Assembly: GCF_020026305.1 (NCBI RefSeq)
Contig: NZ_CP075691.1
Coordinates: forward strand, 3,224,001 to 3,288,000
Reading direction: 5' to 3'
DNA length: 64,000 nt
Source: Streptomyces sp. 135
GTDB lineage: Bacteria > Actinomycetota > Actinomycetes > Streptomycetales > Streptomycetaceae
Below are positions 53,573 through 62,082 of the stretch, in pieces. Every line of letters starts with the position of its first letter. Within the stretch, counting starts at the first letter, position 1. The position numbers and the translations under genes are program-made. Under the pieces are notes generated by a model that did no database searches, had not been told where the DNA came from, and saw nothing but the letters and a program-made list of their open reading frames with translations.

Positions 53573-53917
53573 TCAGTGGGCCCTTGGTCGTACGTCCGCG
53601 AGGAAGCGGGACCAGGTGGCGGGGGTGACGGTGAGGTGGGGGGCGGTGGGGGTCTTGGAGTCGCGGATGTGGATGGAGGTGGGGGTGGGGGCGGCGACCT
53701 CGACGCAGTCCTCGCCCTCACTGCTGCTGCTGTAGCTGCTCTTGTGCCAGCCCTGCGCGACCTCTACGCAGTCCTCGCCGTTACTGCTGCTGCTGTAGCT
53801 GCTCTTGCGCCAGTCCAGGGCGACTTCAACGCAGTCGTTGGGGTCGCTGCTGCTGCTGTAACTGCTCGTGAACCAGTGCAGCTCGGAACCGGGTCCAGCA
53901 GCGGCTTCGCGGATCAT
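53573..53917 (-). CDS. DUF397 protein with triplicated motif
   Basis: A 114-residue protein. The DUF397 core is present three times: WFTSSYSSSSDPNDCVEVAL, WRKSSYSSSSNGEDCVEVAQ and WHKSSYSSSSEGEDCVEVAA, each 21 residues (63 bases) apart. The usual C-terminal part follows (IHIRDSKTPTAPHLTVTPAT). Most family members have one or two copies of the motif. It overlaps the stop of the XRE regulator gene by 4 bases (ATGA). Such pairs in Streptomyces act together in development and antibiotic control, e.g. BldB-neighbourhood and AbaA-like loci. Confidence 0.92.
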   Translation of the reverse strand: MIREAAAGPGSELHWFTSSYSSSSDPNDCVEVALDWRKSSYSSSSNGEDCVEVAQGWHKSSYSSSSEGEDCVEVAAPTPTSIHIRDSKTPTAPHLTVTPATWSRFLADVRPRAH

Positions 53918-54768
53918 GTCTCTCCCAGCACTTGCTCGATAAAGGCCAATGACTCCCGCGGCGGGAGAGCCTGGGCCCGGATGATGCCATACCGCAGTTC
54001 GAGGATACGGAGCTGCTTCGGGTCCGAGACAGGGCGGCTGTTGAACACACCGTCAGAACGCCCCATTGCGGTGCCGTCGCCGAATTTGAGCACCTCGATC
54101 AAGCCTGCCGTTCCCGGGTGACCCACGTGGTCGGTCGGCATTACCTGGATCTCGACGTTCGACAACTGCCCCAACTCCAGCAGCCGTTCGAGCTGCCGAC
54201 GCAGCACCATTCTCCCTCCGATCGGGCGCCGAAGCGTCACCTCTTCTTGGACAAAGCTGAGATCCGGGGAAGGCGTACGGTCGAAGATGGACCGCCGGGC
54301 CATGCGCGCCGCCAGTGCCCGCTCCATCTCACTGCTGGACAGCGCGGGCCGCCATGTACCGAGCAGCGCCCGCGCATACTCTTCCGTCTGCAACAACCCA
54401 TGGATGTTGTGGTTGCTGTAGAGGCAGACCTCGACCGCCCGCTCCTCCAGCTTCGCCAGTTGCCGCACCTTCTTCGGATACCTGGCCTCCCGCATCTTCG
54501 GCTTCATCGCGGAGACCAGCCCCTCCGCCCGCAGCACCCCATCCGCCATGTCCAGATACTCGGGCCGAGGAATCCGCACCCCGCGCTCGATCTTCCGGAC
54601 CATGTCCTCCCCGTAGCCGACCGCGTCGGCGAACTCCGCGACGCGGAGCCCCGCCGCCTCCCTCCGCAGCTTCAGGTGCTGGCCGACCATCTCGACCGCC
54701 GCACTGATCTCGTCCTCGGGGTCGACATCCCAACCGGGTTCGTCGACACCGTCGTTGCGTGCTTCCAC
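53914..54768 (-). CDS. XRE-family regulator with DUF5753 domain
   Basis: A 284-residue protein. The N-terminal helix-turn-helix has LKLRREAAGLRVAEFADAVG and YGEDMVRKIERGVRIPRPEY, and the DUF5753 domain covers about residues 95-275 (NIHGLLQTEEYARALL). GTG 54768 has GGAGG 8 bases upstream; the open frame continues upstream without support. It is translationally coupled to the DUF397 gene and divergent from an anti-sigma-like ATPase, the classical Streptomyces triplet. Confidence 0.92.
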   Translation of the reverse strand: MEARNDGVDEPGWDVDPEDEISAAVEMVGQHLKLRREAAGLRVAEFADAVGYGEDMVRKIERGVRIPRPEYLDMADGVLRAEGLVSAMKPKMREARYPKKVRQLAKLEERAVEVCLYSNHNIHGLLQTEEYARALLGTWRPALSSSEMERALAARMARRSIFDRTPSPDLSFVQEEVTLRRPIGGRMVLRRQLERLLELGQLSNVEIQVMPTDHVGHPGTAGLIEVLKFGDGTAMGRSDGVFNSRPVSDPKQLRILELRYGIIRAQALPPRESLAFIEQVLGET

Positions 54769-54924
54769 CGCGCCCACCTCCGACGTCCGTCCAGGTCCAA
54801 CGCGCACTCGTACCCGTACGTCACCCAAGACAGCCGAGACAACGCGGGACAAGCGTGGGACAAACGCGATACGCACGGCCCGCAGCACTGTTCACGGCGC
54901 ACTCGCACGGCCACTCTGAGTGAC

Positions 54925-55380
54925 GTGAACCAAGAGACCGCCGGGGTGCAGAGCCCCGCCCCCACACACCAGTTCACGGTCCTGCTCTCCGCCACCCGCA
55001 GAGGCGCCCGCCTGGCCCGGCTGCTGGCGCGGGAGCAACTCCGCAGCTGGGAGCGCCCCTACGAAACCGCGGAGCACATCGTCGCCGAGCTGGCGAACAA
55101 CGCCGTGCTGCACGGCCACGTGCCCGGCAGGAGCTTCCGCCTCGCTCTAATGCTCACCGGCACGGACACGCTCCGTATCGAGGTGACGGACGCGAGGACG
55201 GACCGCCACCCGCCGAGCACCGCCCAACGACCGCTGCCGGAGGCCGAGTCGGGCCGGGGCCTCCTCCTGGTGGAGGCCCTGTCGGACCGCTGGGGCACGA
55301 CGGACGGCCCCGCCCCCTGCAAAACCGTCTGGGCGGAACTGACCTCCCCGCCCCCGATCAGCCGACACTCGGCTTGCTGA
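54925..55380 (+). CDS. HATPase_c anti-sigma-factor-like ATP-binding protein
   Basis: A 151-residue GHKL-type kinase-like domain resembling RsbW/SpoIIAB. The N box is HIVAELANNAVLHGHV and the G1/G2 boxes are IEVTDAR and ESGRGLLLVEALSDRWG. It could bind a sigma factor or another partner; the target is unknown. It starts at GTG 54925 with a weak ribosome site. It lies divergent to the XRE/DUF397 operon, and its 3' end overlaps the oxidoreductase gene by 23 bases. Confidence 0.88.
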   Translation: MNQETAGVQSPAPTHQFTVLLSATRRGARLARLLAREQLRSWERPYETAEHIVAELANNAVLHGHVPGRSFRLALMLTGTDTLRIEVTDARTDRHPPSTAQRPLPEAESGRGLLLVEALSDRWGTTDGPAPCKTVWAELTSPPPISRHSAC

Positions 55381-56242
55381 ACTCCTCGATCAGTACGGGG
55401 TACTGCTCGCCCCCGTGTCCCGCCGCGATGGCCCGGTCCGCCATCGCCTTGAACAGCTTCGGGAGTTCCGCGTTGATGCCCGCCGCCTCGCTCTCCTCGA
55501 TCAGGTGGGCCATGGACCGCGCGTCGGTCTCCAGAGCGGCGACGTCGGCGGGGAAGGAACCCTTGTCGACCTGCTCGGCGTAACCGGGCAACCAGTCGGC
55601 GACACCGGCGGCCATCAGCCGGGCGAACGGCGCGTACGTCACGGCGTCGACACCGGCGGTCCTGAGCAGGGCGGTGCCCTGGAGCCAGGCGTTCAGGACG
55701 CTCCACATCATGGCCAGGCCCGCCACGTCGTACAGCGACGCGAGACCGGGGTCGTCGCCGAGGTAGGTGAGGGTGCCGAGCGCTTCGAGTACGGGTTCGT
55801 GCGCCTCGAAGTCCGCTCGGGGCCCGCTGTGCAGGATGACCGCGTCGGCGGTCCCGATCACCGGCGGGATGGCCATGAGGGCGCCGTCGAGGTAGCGGGC
55901 GCCGCGCCGCTCGGCCCGGCTGGCGGCCTCCCGGGCCTGGGCCGAGTCACCCGAGGTGAGGTTGACCAGCGTTGTACCGTCCAGGTCGACGTCGCTCGCG
56001 CCGAGGAGTTCGCGTACGGCTTCGTAATCGGTGACGCAGAGGACGGTCAAGGGGCTCGCCTTGAGCGCGGCGGCGATTGATGGGGCCAACGACGCCCCCT
56101 CGGACACCAGTTGATCGGCCTTGGCGGCCGTACGGTTCCAGACGGTGGTGGGGTGACCGGCCTTCAGGAACGCGGCGGCGAGCGCCTGGCCCATCAGTCC
56201 GAGGCCGATGACTGTCACGGGGGTTTCGCTTCGGTTGCTCAT
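55358..56242 (-). CDS. NAD(P)-dependent imine reductase/beta-HAD-like enzyme
   Basis: A 294-residue oxidoreductase. The Rossmann motif is VIGLGLMGQALAAAFLKAGH (GxGxxG), with NRTAAK marking NADPH preference. The second half is helical and includes MMWSVLNAWLQGTALL and DARSMAHLIEESEAAGINAE, typical of bacterial imine reductases and 3-hydroxyisobutyrate dehydrogenase relatives. The start at 56242 fits a leaderless transcript; a start at 56263 lies inside the promoter dyad. A divergent MerR gene probably controls it. Confidence 0.88.
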   Translation of the reverse strand: MSNRSETPVTVIGLGLMGQALAAAFLKAGHPTTVWNRTAAKADQLVSEGASLAPSIAAALKASPLTVLCVTDYEAVRELLGASDVDLDGTTLVNLTSGDSAQAREAASRAERRGARYLDGALMAIPPVIGTADAVILHSGPRADFEAHEPVLEALGTLTYLGDDPGLASLYDVAGLAMMWSVLNAWLQGTALLRTAGVDAVTYAPFARLMAAGVADWLPGYAEQVDKGSFPADVAALETDARSMAHLIEESEAAGINAELPKLFKAMADRAIAAGHGGEQYPVLIEEFSKPSVG

Positions 56243-56248
56243 GACAGG

Positions 56249-56280
56249 ATCTTCAACGTTCATACCGGTGTGAAGGTCAA
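56249..56280 (-). promoter_or_regulatory. MerR-type promoter with long spacer
   Basis: On the minus strand, TTGACC is followed by a 20-base spacer and GAAGAT. The spacer contains the dyad TTCATACCGGTGTGAA (56259-56274, two mismatches). Over-long spacers with a central dyad are the hallmark of MerR-activated promoters. The start of transcription would fall on the ATG at 56242. Confidence 0.65.
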
Positions 56281-56291
56281 GCGAGGGCGCG

Positions 56292-56684
56292 ATGTTGATC
56301 GGGGAACTCAGCCGCCGGGCGGGCGTAAACGCCCACCAGTTGCGCTACTACGAGGCCCAGGGCCTGCTGGAGGCCGGCCGGGGTGCGAATGGCTACCGCG
56401 AGTACGACGAGAGCGCCGTGCTGCGCGTGAAGCAGATCCGGCACCTGCTGGGCGCCGGCCTGTCCTCGGAGGACATCGCGTACGTACTGCCGTGCGCGCT
56501 CGGGGAGGCACCGGAGCTGCCGGGGTGCCCCGAGCTGCTGACCGCGATGCGGGGGCGGCTGCGGCGGCTGGAGGACCAGATGGCCACGCTCGCCGGGTCC
56601 CGCGACGCCCTCACCCGGTACATCGACGCCGCCGAGCGGATGGGCGGCGACAGTTACCCGCCCTTCGACGGCGCCGCGTCGTAG
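56292..56684 (+). CDS. MerR family transcriptional regulator
   Basis: A 130-residue MerR protein. The winged helix reads MLIGELSRRAGVNAHQLRYY and EAQGLLEAGRGANGYREYDE, followed by a dimerisation coiled coil (LRRLEDQMATLAGSRDALTR). There is a short C-terminus with one Cys in PGCPELL and another near CALGE, so thiol or metal sensing is possible. It is divergent from the oxidoreductase gene and likely activates it by twisting the long-spacer promoter. Confidence 0.93.
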   Translation: MLIGELSRRAGVNAHQLRYYEAQGLLEAGRGANGYREYDESAVLRVKQIRHLLGAGLSSEDIAYVLPCALGEAPELPGCPELLTAMRGRLRRLEDQMATLAGSRDALTRYIDAAERMGGDSYPPFDGAAS

Positions 56685-56693
56685 GTCATCCGG

Positions 56694-57224
56694 TCAGCCC
56701 ATGCTGCGCGCCCCGTCCAGCGCCTCGCGGATGATGTCGGCGTGGCCCGCGTGCTGCGCGGTCTCGCCGATGATGTGCAGCAGCGTGCGGCGGGCCGACC
56801 AGCGTGTGCCGGGCTTGGTCCAGGGGGCCTCCGGCAGCGGGTAGGTCACGTCGAGGGAGGGCAGGCCGGCGACCATCTCGTCGGTGCGGCGGGCGGCTTC
56901 GGCGTAGGCGTCCAGCACGCCCGCCAGCGTCTCGCCGGGCAGCATGCGGAACTCGTCGGCCCGCCGCGCCCAGTCCGCCTCGGTCATGTCGGTCACCCCG
57001 ACCAGCGCGGACGGGCCCTCCAGAATGAAGGCGCCCCACCTCTTCTCGACCGAGGTGACGTGCTTGATCAGCCCGCCCAGGCATAGCTCGCTCGCCGTGG
57101 TGCGCAGCCCGGCCTGCTCGTCGGTGAGGTCGCGGGTGGTGTACCGCAGCGCCTCCCGGTGCCCGTCCAACGCGTCCAGCAGATCGTGCATGGTCTCCGC
57201 CTTCCCTACGTACTGCTCCGCCAT
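56694..57224 (-). CDS. DinB-superfamily (DUF664) protein
   Basis: A 176-residue four-helix-bundle protein of the DinB/DUF664 group. Likely metal-ligand histidines are LIKHVTSVEKRWGA, LLHIIGETAQHAGHADIIRE (two His in the last helices). Members often act as metal-dependent thiol transferases using mycothiol or bacillithiol, but the substrate is unknown here. The start MAEQYVGKAETMHDLLDA at 57224 fits the family. It is convergent with merR, with a 9-base gap. Confidence 0.9.
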   Translation of the reverse strand: MAEQYVGKAETMHDLLDALDGHREALRYTTRDLTDEQAGLRTTASELCLGGLIKHVTSVEKRWGAFILEGPSALVGVTDMTEADWARRADEFRMLPGETLAGVLDAYAEAARRTDEMVAGLPSLDVTYPLPEAPWTKPGTRWSARRTLLHIIGETAQHAGHADIIREALDGARSMG

Positions 57225-57541
57225 CAGGGAGGAACGCTACGAGCGAAGTAGGCCAATCTCAGACCTACTTGAGGTCATGCCGGATCGCGGACCCACGCGT
57301 CCCGGCTACCCCCGCCCCTAAAGACAAAGAACCAGGGAAAGAACCAACCCCACCCGTCCCCCACCGAATCCACTCACCTGACCGATCGCGCGCGCGATCA
57401 GTCGGACGGGTGATCGACACCAACTCCGCTGGTGATCAAGGGGTTTGGTCGGGCAAGGTCGGCGACAACAGCAAACGGCCCCCGCCGGGACGGCAATCCC
57501 AAGGCGAGGGCCTGATCACCCAGGAAGAACGGACCTTCCCG
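57225..57541. other. Gene-free divergent region with a perfect palindrome
   Basis: These 317 bases lie between the DinB gene (minus) and the helix-turn-helix gene (plus). GATCGCGCGCGCGATC at 57384-57399 is a perfect 16-bp palindrome. A further imperfect dyad of TGATC-CACCA / TGGTGATCA type spans 57411-57438. They are likely operator elements of the downstream regulator-like gene. Confidence 0.6.
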
Positions 57542-58366
57542 ATGACTGCCCAGCAGCTTAACGCCCCCTCGCGCGCCCGGTCCCCCCGCTCCGGGCACTC
57601 CCACCGTTCCCGGAACGGAGTCGGCCACGTGAACGAACACCATCCGGACCAGTTCACCGTCGTGGGAAACCACCTGGCCCAGCACCCCGAGCTGACCCTG
57701 ACGGCGATCGGCCTGGCCACGCACATCCAGTCCCTGCCCGAGGGCTCGCCGGTCAGCATCAAGGCCCTGGCGGCGAAGTTCCCGGAAGGCGAGACCCGCA
57801 TCGCGGCAGCCCTGCGGGAGTTGGAGGCGCACGGCTATCTCGCCCGGATCAAGGAACGCACGCCGTCCGGCCGGATCGTCACCCGCACCCTCTCGTACAA
57901 CAAGCCCCAGCCCCGCCCCGCCGCCGCCCCTCCTGCTCGCCGCGCTCCCGCGCCCGAACCCGAGGAGCCCGAACCAGCGACGTCACTCCCCGCACGGGCC
58001 CCGCGGCCGCACCCCGCAGCCGACTTACTGACGGGCCTGCGCGCCGACGACCCCCGGCTCCTCCTCACCGCACGCGACATCCACCGCCTCACCCCAGCCG
58101 TCACCGCCTGGCTGGAACGCGGCGTCGCCCCCGAAGCCGTACGCCACGTCCTCACCACGGCCCTGCCGGACGAGCCGATCCGCCACCCGGCGGCCTTCCT
58201 GACCCACCGCCTGACGGAACTCCTGCCACCACCCCTGCCCGCGGCGCGCGTCGGGCCGCCCCGCCCGGCACCACTCCAGAACTGCGACGGCTGCGACCAC
58301 GCCTTCCGGTCACCGGAGCCGGGTCACTGCGCCGCGTGCCGCGCCCGGGAACGAGCAGCCGCCTAG
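57542..58366 (+). CDS. Helix-turn-helix protein with C-terminal zinc-ribbon-like motif
   Basis: A 274-residue protein. A winged-helix region covers about residues 38-115 (ELTLTAIGLATHIQSLPEGS, LAAKFPEGETRIAAALRELE), resembling replication-initiator or MarR-like helix-turn-helix proteins of Streptomyces. A Pro/Ala/Glu linker follows. The C-terminus has CDGCDHAFRSPEPGHCAACR, a four-Cys metal site. Its function is unknown, probably DNA-binding. The ATG at 57542 is chosen as the first Met near the conserved part; an upstream start is possible because the frame is open from 57269. Confidence 0.75.
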   Translation: MTAQQLNAPSRARSPRSGHSHRSRNGVGHVNEHHPDQFTVVGNHLAQHPELTLTAIGLATHIQSLPEGSPVSIKALAAKFPEGETRIAAALRELEAHGYLARIKERTPSGRIVTRTLSYNKPQPRPAAAPPARRAPAPEPEEPEPATSLPARAPRPHPAADLLTGLRADDPRLLLTARDIHRLTPAVTAWLERGVAPEAVRHVLTTALPDEPIRHPAAFLTHRLTELLPPPLPAARVGPPRPAPLQNCDGCDHAFRSPEPGHCAACRARERAAA

Positions 58367-58418
58367 CATGAAAGTCATGACTCCTGCTTCAGGCCACGAA
58401 CGACAAGGAGCGAGCGAC

Positions 58419-59006
58419 ATGACCGTCGCCCCGAGCGACAAGGACGTGGCCGGCCACGCTTACCGGACCATGCGGGAGTTCGTGCGATCGATGGACGACA
58501 CCCTTCCGGGCAAATTCGAGATCACCAAAGAAGGAATCGTCCACGACATGATGTCGCCGACCGGACCTCATGAGCTCACCGCGCTGCGCATCCGGAAACG
58601 CCTGGAGAAGGTCATGCCGGAAGAGCTGGTGGCGCACACCGGGACCCCCGACGTCGAAGCCCTGCCGGAAGGGATCATGCGGCACCCCGACGTCATGGTG
58701 ATCGCCGAGGCCGACATGGAGATCCAGGGCGCGTTCGACCCACGGACGCTCATCGCGGCCGTCGAGGTCGTCTCCCGCTCCAACCCCGACAACGACTGGG
58801 TCGGCAAGATGCGGGACTACCCGCTCCTGGGCATCCCCACCTACGTGATCTTCGACCCCCGCACCGGCTCGGGCGCGGTCATGACCGACATCCACGCCAC
58901 ACCGGAAGGCCCCCGCTACGCGACCCGCAAGGACTTCGTCTACGGCGAGCCCGTCACGATCGCGGAGTGGACCATCCCCACGGACAACCTGCCGAGGTAC
59001 ACCTGA
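58419..59006 (+). CDS. Uma2 family (DUF820) putative nuclease
   Basis: A 195-residue Uma2/DUF820 protein with a PD-(D/E)XK-like core. HPDVMVIAE supplies the Asp, and AAVEVVSRSNPDNDW gives the Glu-x-Ser pattern, followed by KMRDYPLLGIPTYVIFDP. Such proteins are numerous in Streptomyces and of unknown role. AAGGAG lies 8 bases before the ATG at 58419. It is a single gene ahead of tRNA-Cys. Confidence 0.88.
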   Translation: MTVAPSDKDVAGHAYRTMREFVRSMDDTLPGKFEITKEGIVHDMMSPTGPHELTALRIRKRLEKVMPEELVAHTGTPDVEALPEGIMRHPDVMVIAEADMEIQGAFDPRTLIAAVEVVSRSNPDNDWVGKMRDYPLLGIPTYVIFDPRTGSGAVMTDIHATPEGPRYATRKDFVYGEPVTIAEWTIPTDNLPRYT

Positions 59007-59058
59007 GCGCCCGTCATGAACGGCGCATGGCAGTCACATTGCGGACCCGGCCGTTCCC

Positions 59059-59088
59059 TTGAGCCCCCCGCCGGGCCCCGGCTACGTT
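59059..59088 (+). promoter_or_regulatory. Promoter of tRNA-Cys
   Basis: TTGAGC, an 18-base spacer and TACGTT make a vegetative-type promoter, with the -10 ending 22 bases before the tRNA 5' end. Confidence 0.6.
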
Positions 59089-59110
59089 CAAGGAGTCAGG
59101 TCAACGACTT

Positions 59111-59185
59111 GGCCGTGTGCCCGAGTGGCTGAGGGGCTGGACTGCAAATCCAGTAACGCGGGTTCGATTCCCGCCACGGCCTCCA
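59111..59185 (+). tRNA. tRNA-Cys (anticodon GCA)
   Basis: Acceptor GGCCGTG pairs with CACGGCC, the discriminator is T (the cysteine identity base), and CCA is encoded. The anticodon arm CTGGA-CTGCAAA-TCCAG gives anticodon GCA, and the T arm is GCGGG-TTCGATT-CCCGC. All arms are intact. No integrase or att-like duplication follows it. Confidence 0.97.
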
Positions 59186-59194
59186 GGGCGGGGC

Positions 59195-59746
59195 TCAGGC
59201 GACCCGCGCCTCATCCAGCCGCCCCAGCACCGCGTCCACCGTCTCCTCCACGCTCATCTCCGAGCTGTCCAGCCAGAGCCCGAGCCGCGGGGTCGTCTCG
59301 CGCAGGCCCGTGTCCAGGTCCTGGACCGTCCACGCGCCGTAGCCCGTCTTGCCGCGGCCGGCCTCGCGGGCGGCGACCACGTCGGGGCGTGGGGCGAGCA
59401 CGATCACGTGGAGGGGGCGCGTGCGGACGAGGTCCACGTACGTCTTCAGCTGCTCGCCCAGGATGACGTCCTGGACGACCGCCGTGAAACCGGCACGCGC
59501 GTACGCGTCCGCCGTGGACGCCGACAGGCCGTACCGCAGGGCGAGTTGAGCCTCCGCCTCTCCGCCGGCTCCCGGTTCGTACTCCACGCCGCCCGAGACG
59601 ATCATGCGGCGGTAGACGTCGCCCCGCACATGCGCTGCCTTCGGCAGCCGCTCGGCCAGCGCCTGCGCCACCGTGGACTTGCCGGACGCCATGATGCCGG
59701 TGATGACGATGACGCCGGTGGGGAGGGAGACAGTCATGCCGCTCAT
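59195..59746 (-). CDS. P-loop kinase-like ATPase
   Basis: A 183-residue P-loop protein of the adenylylsulfate-kinase/AAA_33 type. Walker A is TGIMASGKSTVAQAL near residue 17, and VRGDVYRRMIV follows, with a phosphotransferase-like lid Arg pattern further on (RPDVVAAREAGRGKTGYG). The substrate is unknown; related proteins phosphorylate small molecules or antibiotics. ATG 59746 or 59737 may be used, and neither has a strong ribosome site. It is convergent with tRNA-Cys and downstream of the xanthine-dehydrogenase genes. Confidence 0.85.
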   Translation of the reverse strand: MSGMTVSLPTGVIVITGIMASGKSTVAQALAERLPKAAHVRGDVYRRMIVSGGVEYEPGAGGEAEAQLALRYGLSASTADAYARAGFTAVVQDVILGEQLKTYVDLVRTRPLHVIVLAPRPDVVAAREAGRGKTGYGAWTVQDLDTGLRETTPRLGLWLDSSEMSVEETVDAVLGRLDEARVA

Positions 59747-59778
59747 GGTGCCACCGGGGTCCGGCTCGCCACTATCGA

Positions 59779-62082
59779 TTACTGCGCCACCGCCGCCTGC
59801 GGGCGGATCGGGAGGCGGTTGACCGGGCGGCCCGTCGCCGCGCGTACCGCCGAGGCGATCGCCGCCGGGGAGGTGACCACCGGGACCGCGCTGGCCGCCT
59901 TCGCGCCGAAGGGGGCGACGACGTCCCGCTCCTCCACCAGCTTCACGATGCGGATGTCGGGGGTGTCCAGGGATGTGGGCAGCGCGTACCCGGTGAGGTC
60001 GGGGTGGCGGACCAGGCCGCGCGGGGTGCGGAGGTTCTCCGTGAGCGCCGCGCCCACGCCCTGCGTGACGCCCGCCTCGATGCGGGTCCTCAGCTGGGCC
60101 GGATTCAGGATGCGGCCCACGTCCTGGGCTACGGCCAGCTCGACGACCCGTACGGAACCGAGCTCGATGTCCACGTCGACCACCGCGCGGATCGCGCAGA
60201 ACGCCATGCCCACGAAGGCATCGCCCTGCCCGGCCTCGTCCAGCGGCTCGGTGGGGTGCGGGCGGCACTGGGCGGTGGCCCACAGTTCCTTGCCGTCCAG
60301 CGCCTCGGTGACCGTCGTGGACAGTACGCCGTCGTACGAAGTGATCTTGCCGTCCGTGATCTGGAGCAGCTCGGTGGACATGCCGAACTTGTGGGCCAGC
60401 GGCTGGAGCAGCTGGGTCCTGACCATCTTCGCCGCGCGCTCCACCGCGCCGCCCGACACCCAGGTGTGGCGGCCGCGGCAGCTCGGGCCCGCCGGGGGCT
60501 GGTCCGTGTCGACGGGGGCCACGCGCACATCCTCGATGCCCAGCGTCTCCTGGACGATCTGGCGGGCCAGCGTCGCGAAGCCCTGGCCGGTCTCGACGGC
60601 CGCGCAGATCACCGTCGCGACGCCGTCGTGGACCTTCACCGTGGCCGTGGAGACCTCGTCCGCGCCTTCCGCGCCGAGGAGCTGGACCATGCCGAGGCCG
60701 TAGCCGACACCGCGCCGCACGGCGGCCGGTTCGCCCGCGCCCTCGGGGCCGCCCGGCAGCAGCCACTCGTCCACGGGGGTGTCCTTGGGCAGCTCGGGGA
60801 GGGGGAAGTCCCGCACCGCGGCGAGGAGTTCGGCCACGGGGGCCGGGCACGTCACCGTCTGGCCGGTGGGCATGATGTCGCCGGTCGCCATGGCGTTGCG
60901 CAGCCGCAGCTCGGCCGGGTCGACGCCCAGCTTCTTGGCGATCTTGTCCATCTGGGCCTCGTACGCGGCACACACCTGCATGGCGCCCTCGCCCCGGACG
61001 TGTCCGGACGGCGGGTTGTTCGTACGGACCGCCCAGCCCTCGATGAAGGCGTTCGGTACGACGTAGGGGCCGCAGGCGAAGGAGACGGCCGCGGCCAGGG
61101 CCTCCGCCGACGTGTCCGCGTACGCGCCCGCGTCCAGCAGGATCTGTGCCTCCACCTTCACCAGGCGGCCCTCGGCGTCCGCGTGGTGGCGGTAGCGCAG
61201 CAGGGTGGGGTGGCGGTGGGCGTGGCCGAGGAAGGACTCCTCGCGGGTCGCGGTGAGCTTGACGGGGCAGCCGGTGCGCAGCGCGAGCAGGCCGAGCGGC
61301 AGCTGGAAGCTCGCGTCCTCGCGGTCGGCGGTGGCGCCCGGGACGCCCGTGACGACAACCTTGACCTGGTCGGCGGGGAGGCCGTAGCAGGCGGCGGCGC
61401 GGTCGCGGTCGGCGTGCGGGTCGGTGGAGGCGACGTACAGCTCCACTCCCCCGTCGGGGCGCGGCACCGCGAGGCCCGCCTCCGCGCCGATCGGCGCCGG
61501 GTCCTGGCGGCCGATGCGGTACAGCCCCTCGACGACGAGCTCGCCGACCGCCTCCGGGTCGCCGTGCCGCAGCGGGATGTGGCGGATCAAGTTGCCGTCG
61601 GGGTGCAGCGGTTCGGCCTCGAAGGCCTTCTCCGGGTCGGTGACCGGCTCAAGCACCTCGTACTCGACGATGACGGCGGCGGCCGCCATGCGCGCGGTGT
61701 CGGGGTGGTCGGCGGCCACGGCGGCGATCGGCTCGCCGTGGTGGCGTACGACGTCGGAGGCGAAGACCGGCCGGTCCGGCGTCCGGCGGCCGTGCAGCGC
61801 GTCGCCGGGCACGTCCTCGTGGGTGATGACGCTGTGCACGCCCGGCATCTCCAGGGCGTGGCTGGTGTCGACGGAGACGATGCGCGCGTGCGCGTACGGG
61901 GAGCGCAGCACCGCCGCCCACAGCAGGCCCTCGGCCCACAGGTCGGCGGCGTAGGGGAAGGTGCCCTCCGTCTTGGCGCGGCACTCCGCCGACGGCAGGG
62001 ACGCGCCGATGCCGTGCGGCAGCGGCTCGCCGCCCGGCGCGGTGTCGGCGGGTGCGGCCGCGGTGCCGGTGTCCTCGCTCAC
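59779..62082 (-). CDS. Xanthine dehydrogenase-family molybdopterin subunit
   Basis: A 767-residue large subunit of the molybdenum hydroxylase family (XdhA/CoxL type). An N-terminal a/b-hammerhead region shows VLRSPYAHARIVSVDTSHAL, and the molybdopterin domains show RTNNPPSGHVRGEGAMQ, AAVETGQGFATLARQIVQ and a C-terminal VAQDVGRILNP block. A Glu near the C-terminus would be catalytic. The substrate may be hypoxanthine/xanthine or another heterocycle or aldehyde. The GTG at 62082 overlaps the stop of the iron-sulfur subunit (GTGA). An FAD subunit would be expected upstream, beyond the window. Confidence 0.9.
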   Translation of the reverse strand: MSEDTGTAAAPADTAPGGEPLPHGIGASLPSAECRAKTEGTFPYAADLWAEGLLWAAVLRSPYAHARIVSVDTSHALEMPGVHSVITHEDVPGDALHGRRTPDRPVFASDVVRHHGEPIAAVAADHPDTARMAAAAVIVEYEVLEPVTDPEKAFEAEPLHPDGNLIRHIPLRHGDPEAVGELVVEGLYRIGRQDPAPIGAEAGLAVPRPDGGVELYVASTDPHADRDRAAACYGLPADQVKVVVTGVPGATADREDASFQLPLGLLALRTGCPVKLTATREESFLGHAHRHPTLLRYRHHADAEGRLVKVEAQILLDAGAYADTSAEALAAAVSFACGPYVVPNAFIEGWAVRTNNPPSGHVRGEGAMQVCAAYEAQMDKIAKKLGVDPAELRLRNAMATGDIMPTGQTVTCPAPVAELLAAVRDFPLPELPKDTPVDEWLLPGGPEGAGEPAAVRRGVGYGLGMVQLLGAEGADEVSTATVKVHDGVATVICAAVETGQGFATLARQIVQETLGIEDVRVAPVDTDQPPAGPSCRGRHTWVSGGAVERAAKMVRTQLLQPLAHKFGMSTELLQITDGKITSYDGVLSTTVTEALDGKELWATAQCRPHPTEPLDEAGQGDAFVGMAFCAIRAVVDVDIELGSVRVVELAVAQDVGRILNPAQLRTRIEAGVTQGVGAALTENLRTPRGLVRHPDLTGYALPTSLDTPDIRIVKLVEERDVVAPFGAKAASAVPVVTSPAAIASAVRAATGRPVNRLPIRPQAAVAQ

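Noticed and set aside
59111..59260. tRNA-Cys as an integration site for a mobile element
   Set aside because: No integrase gene and no duplicated tRNA 3' end in the window.
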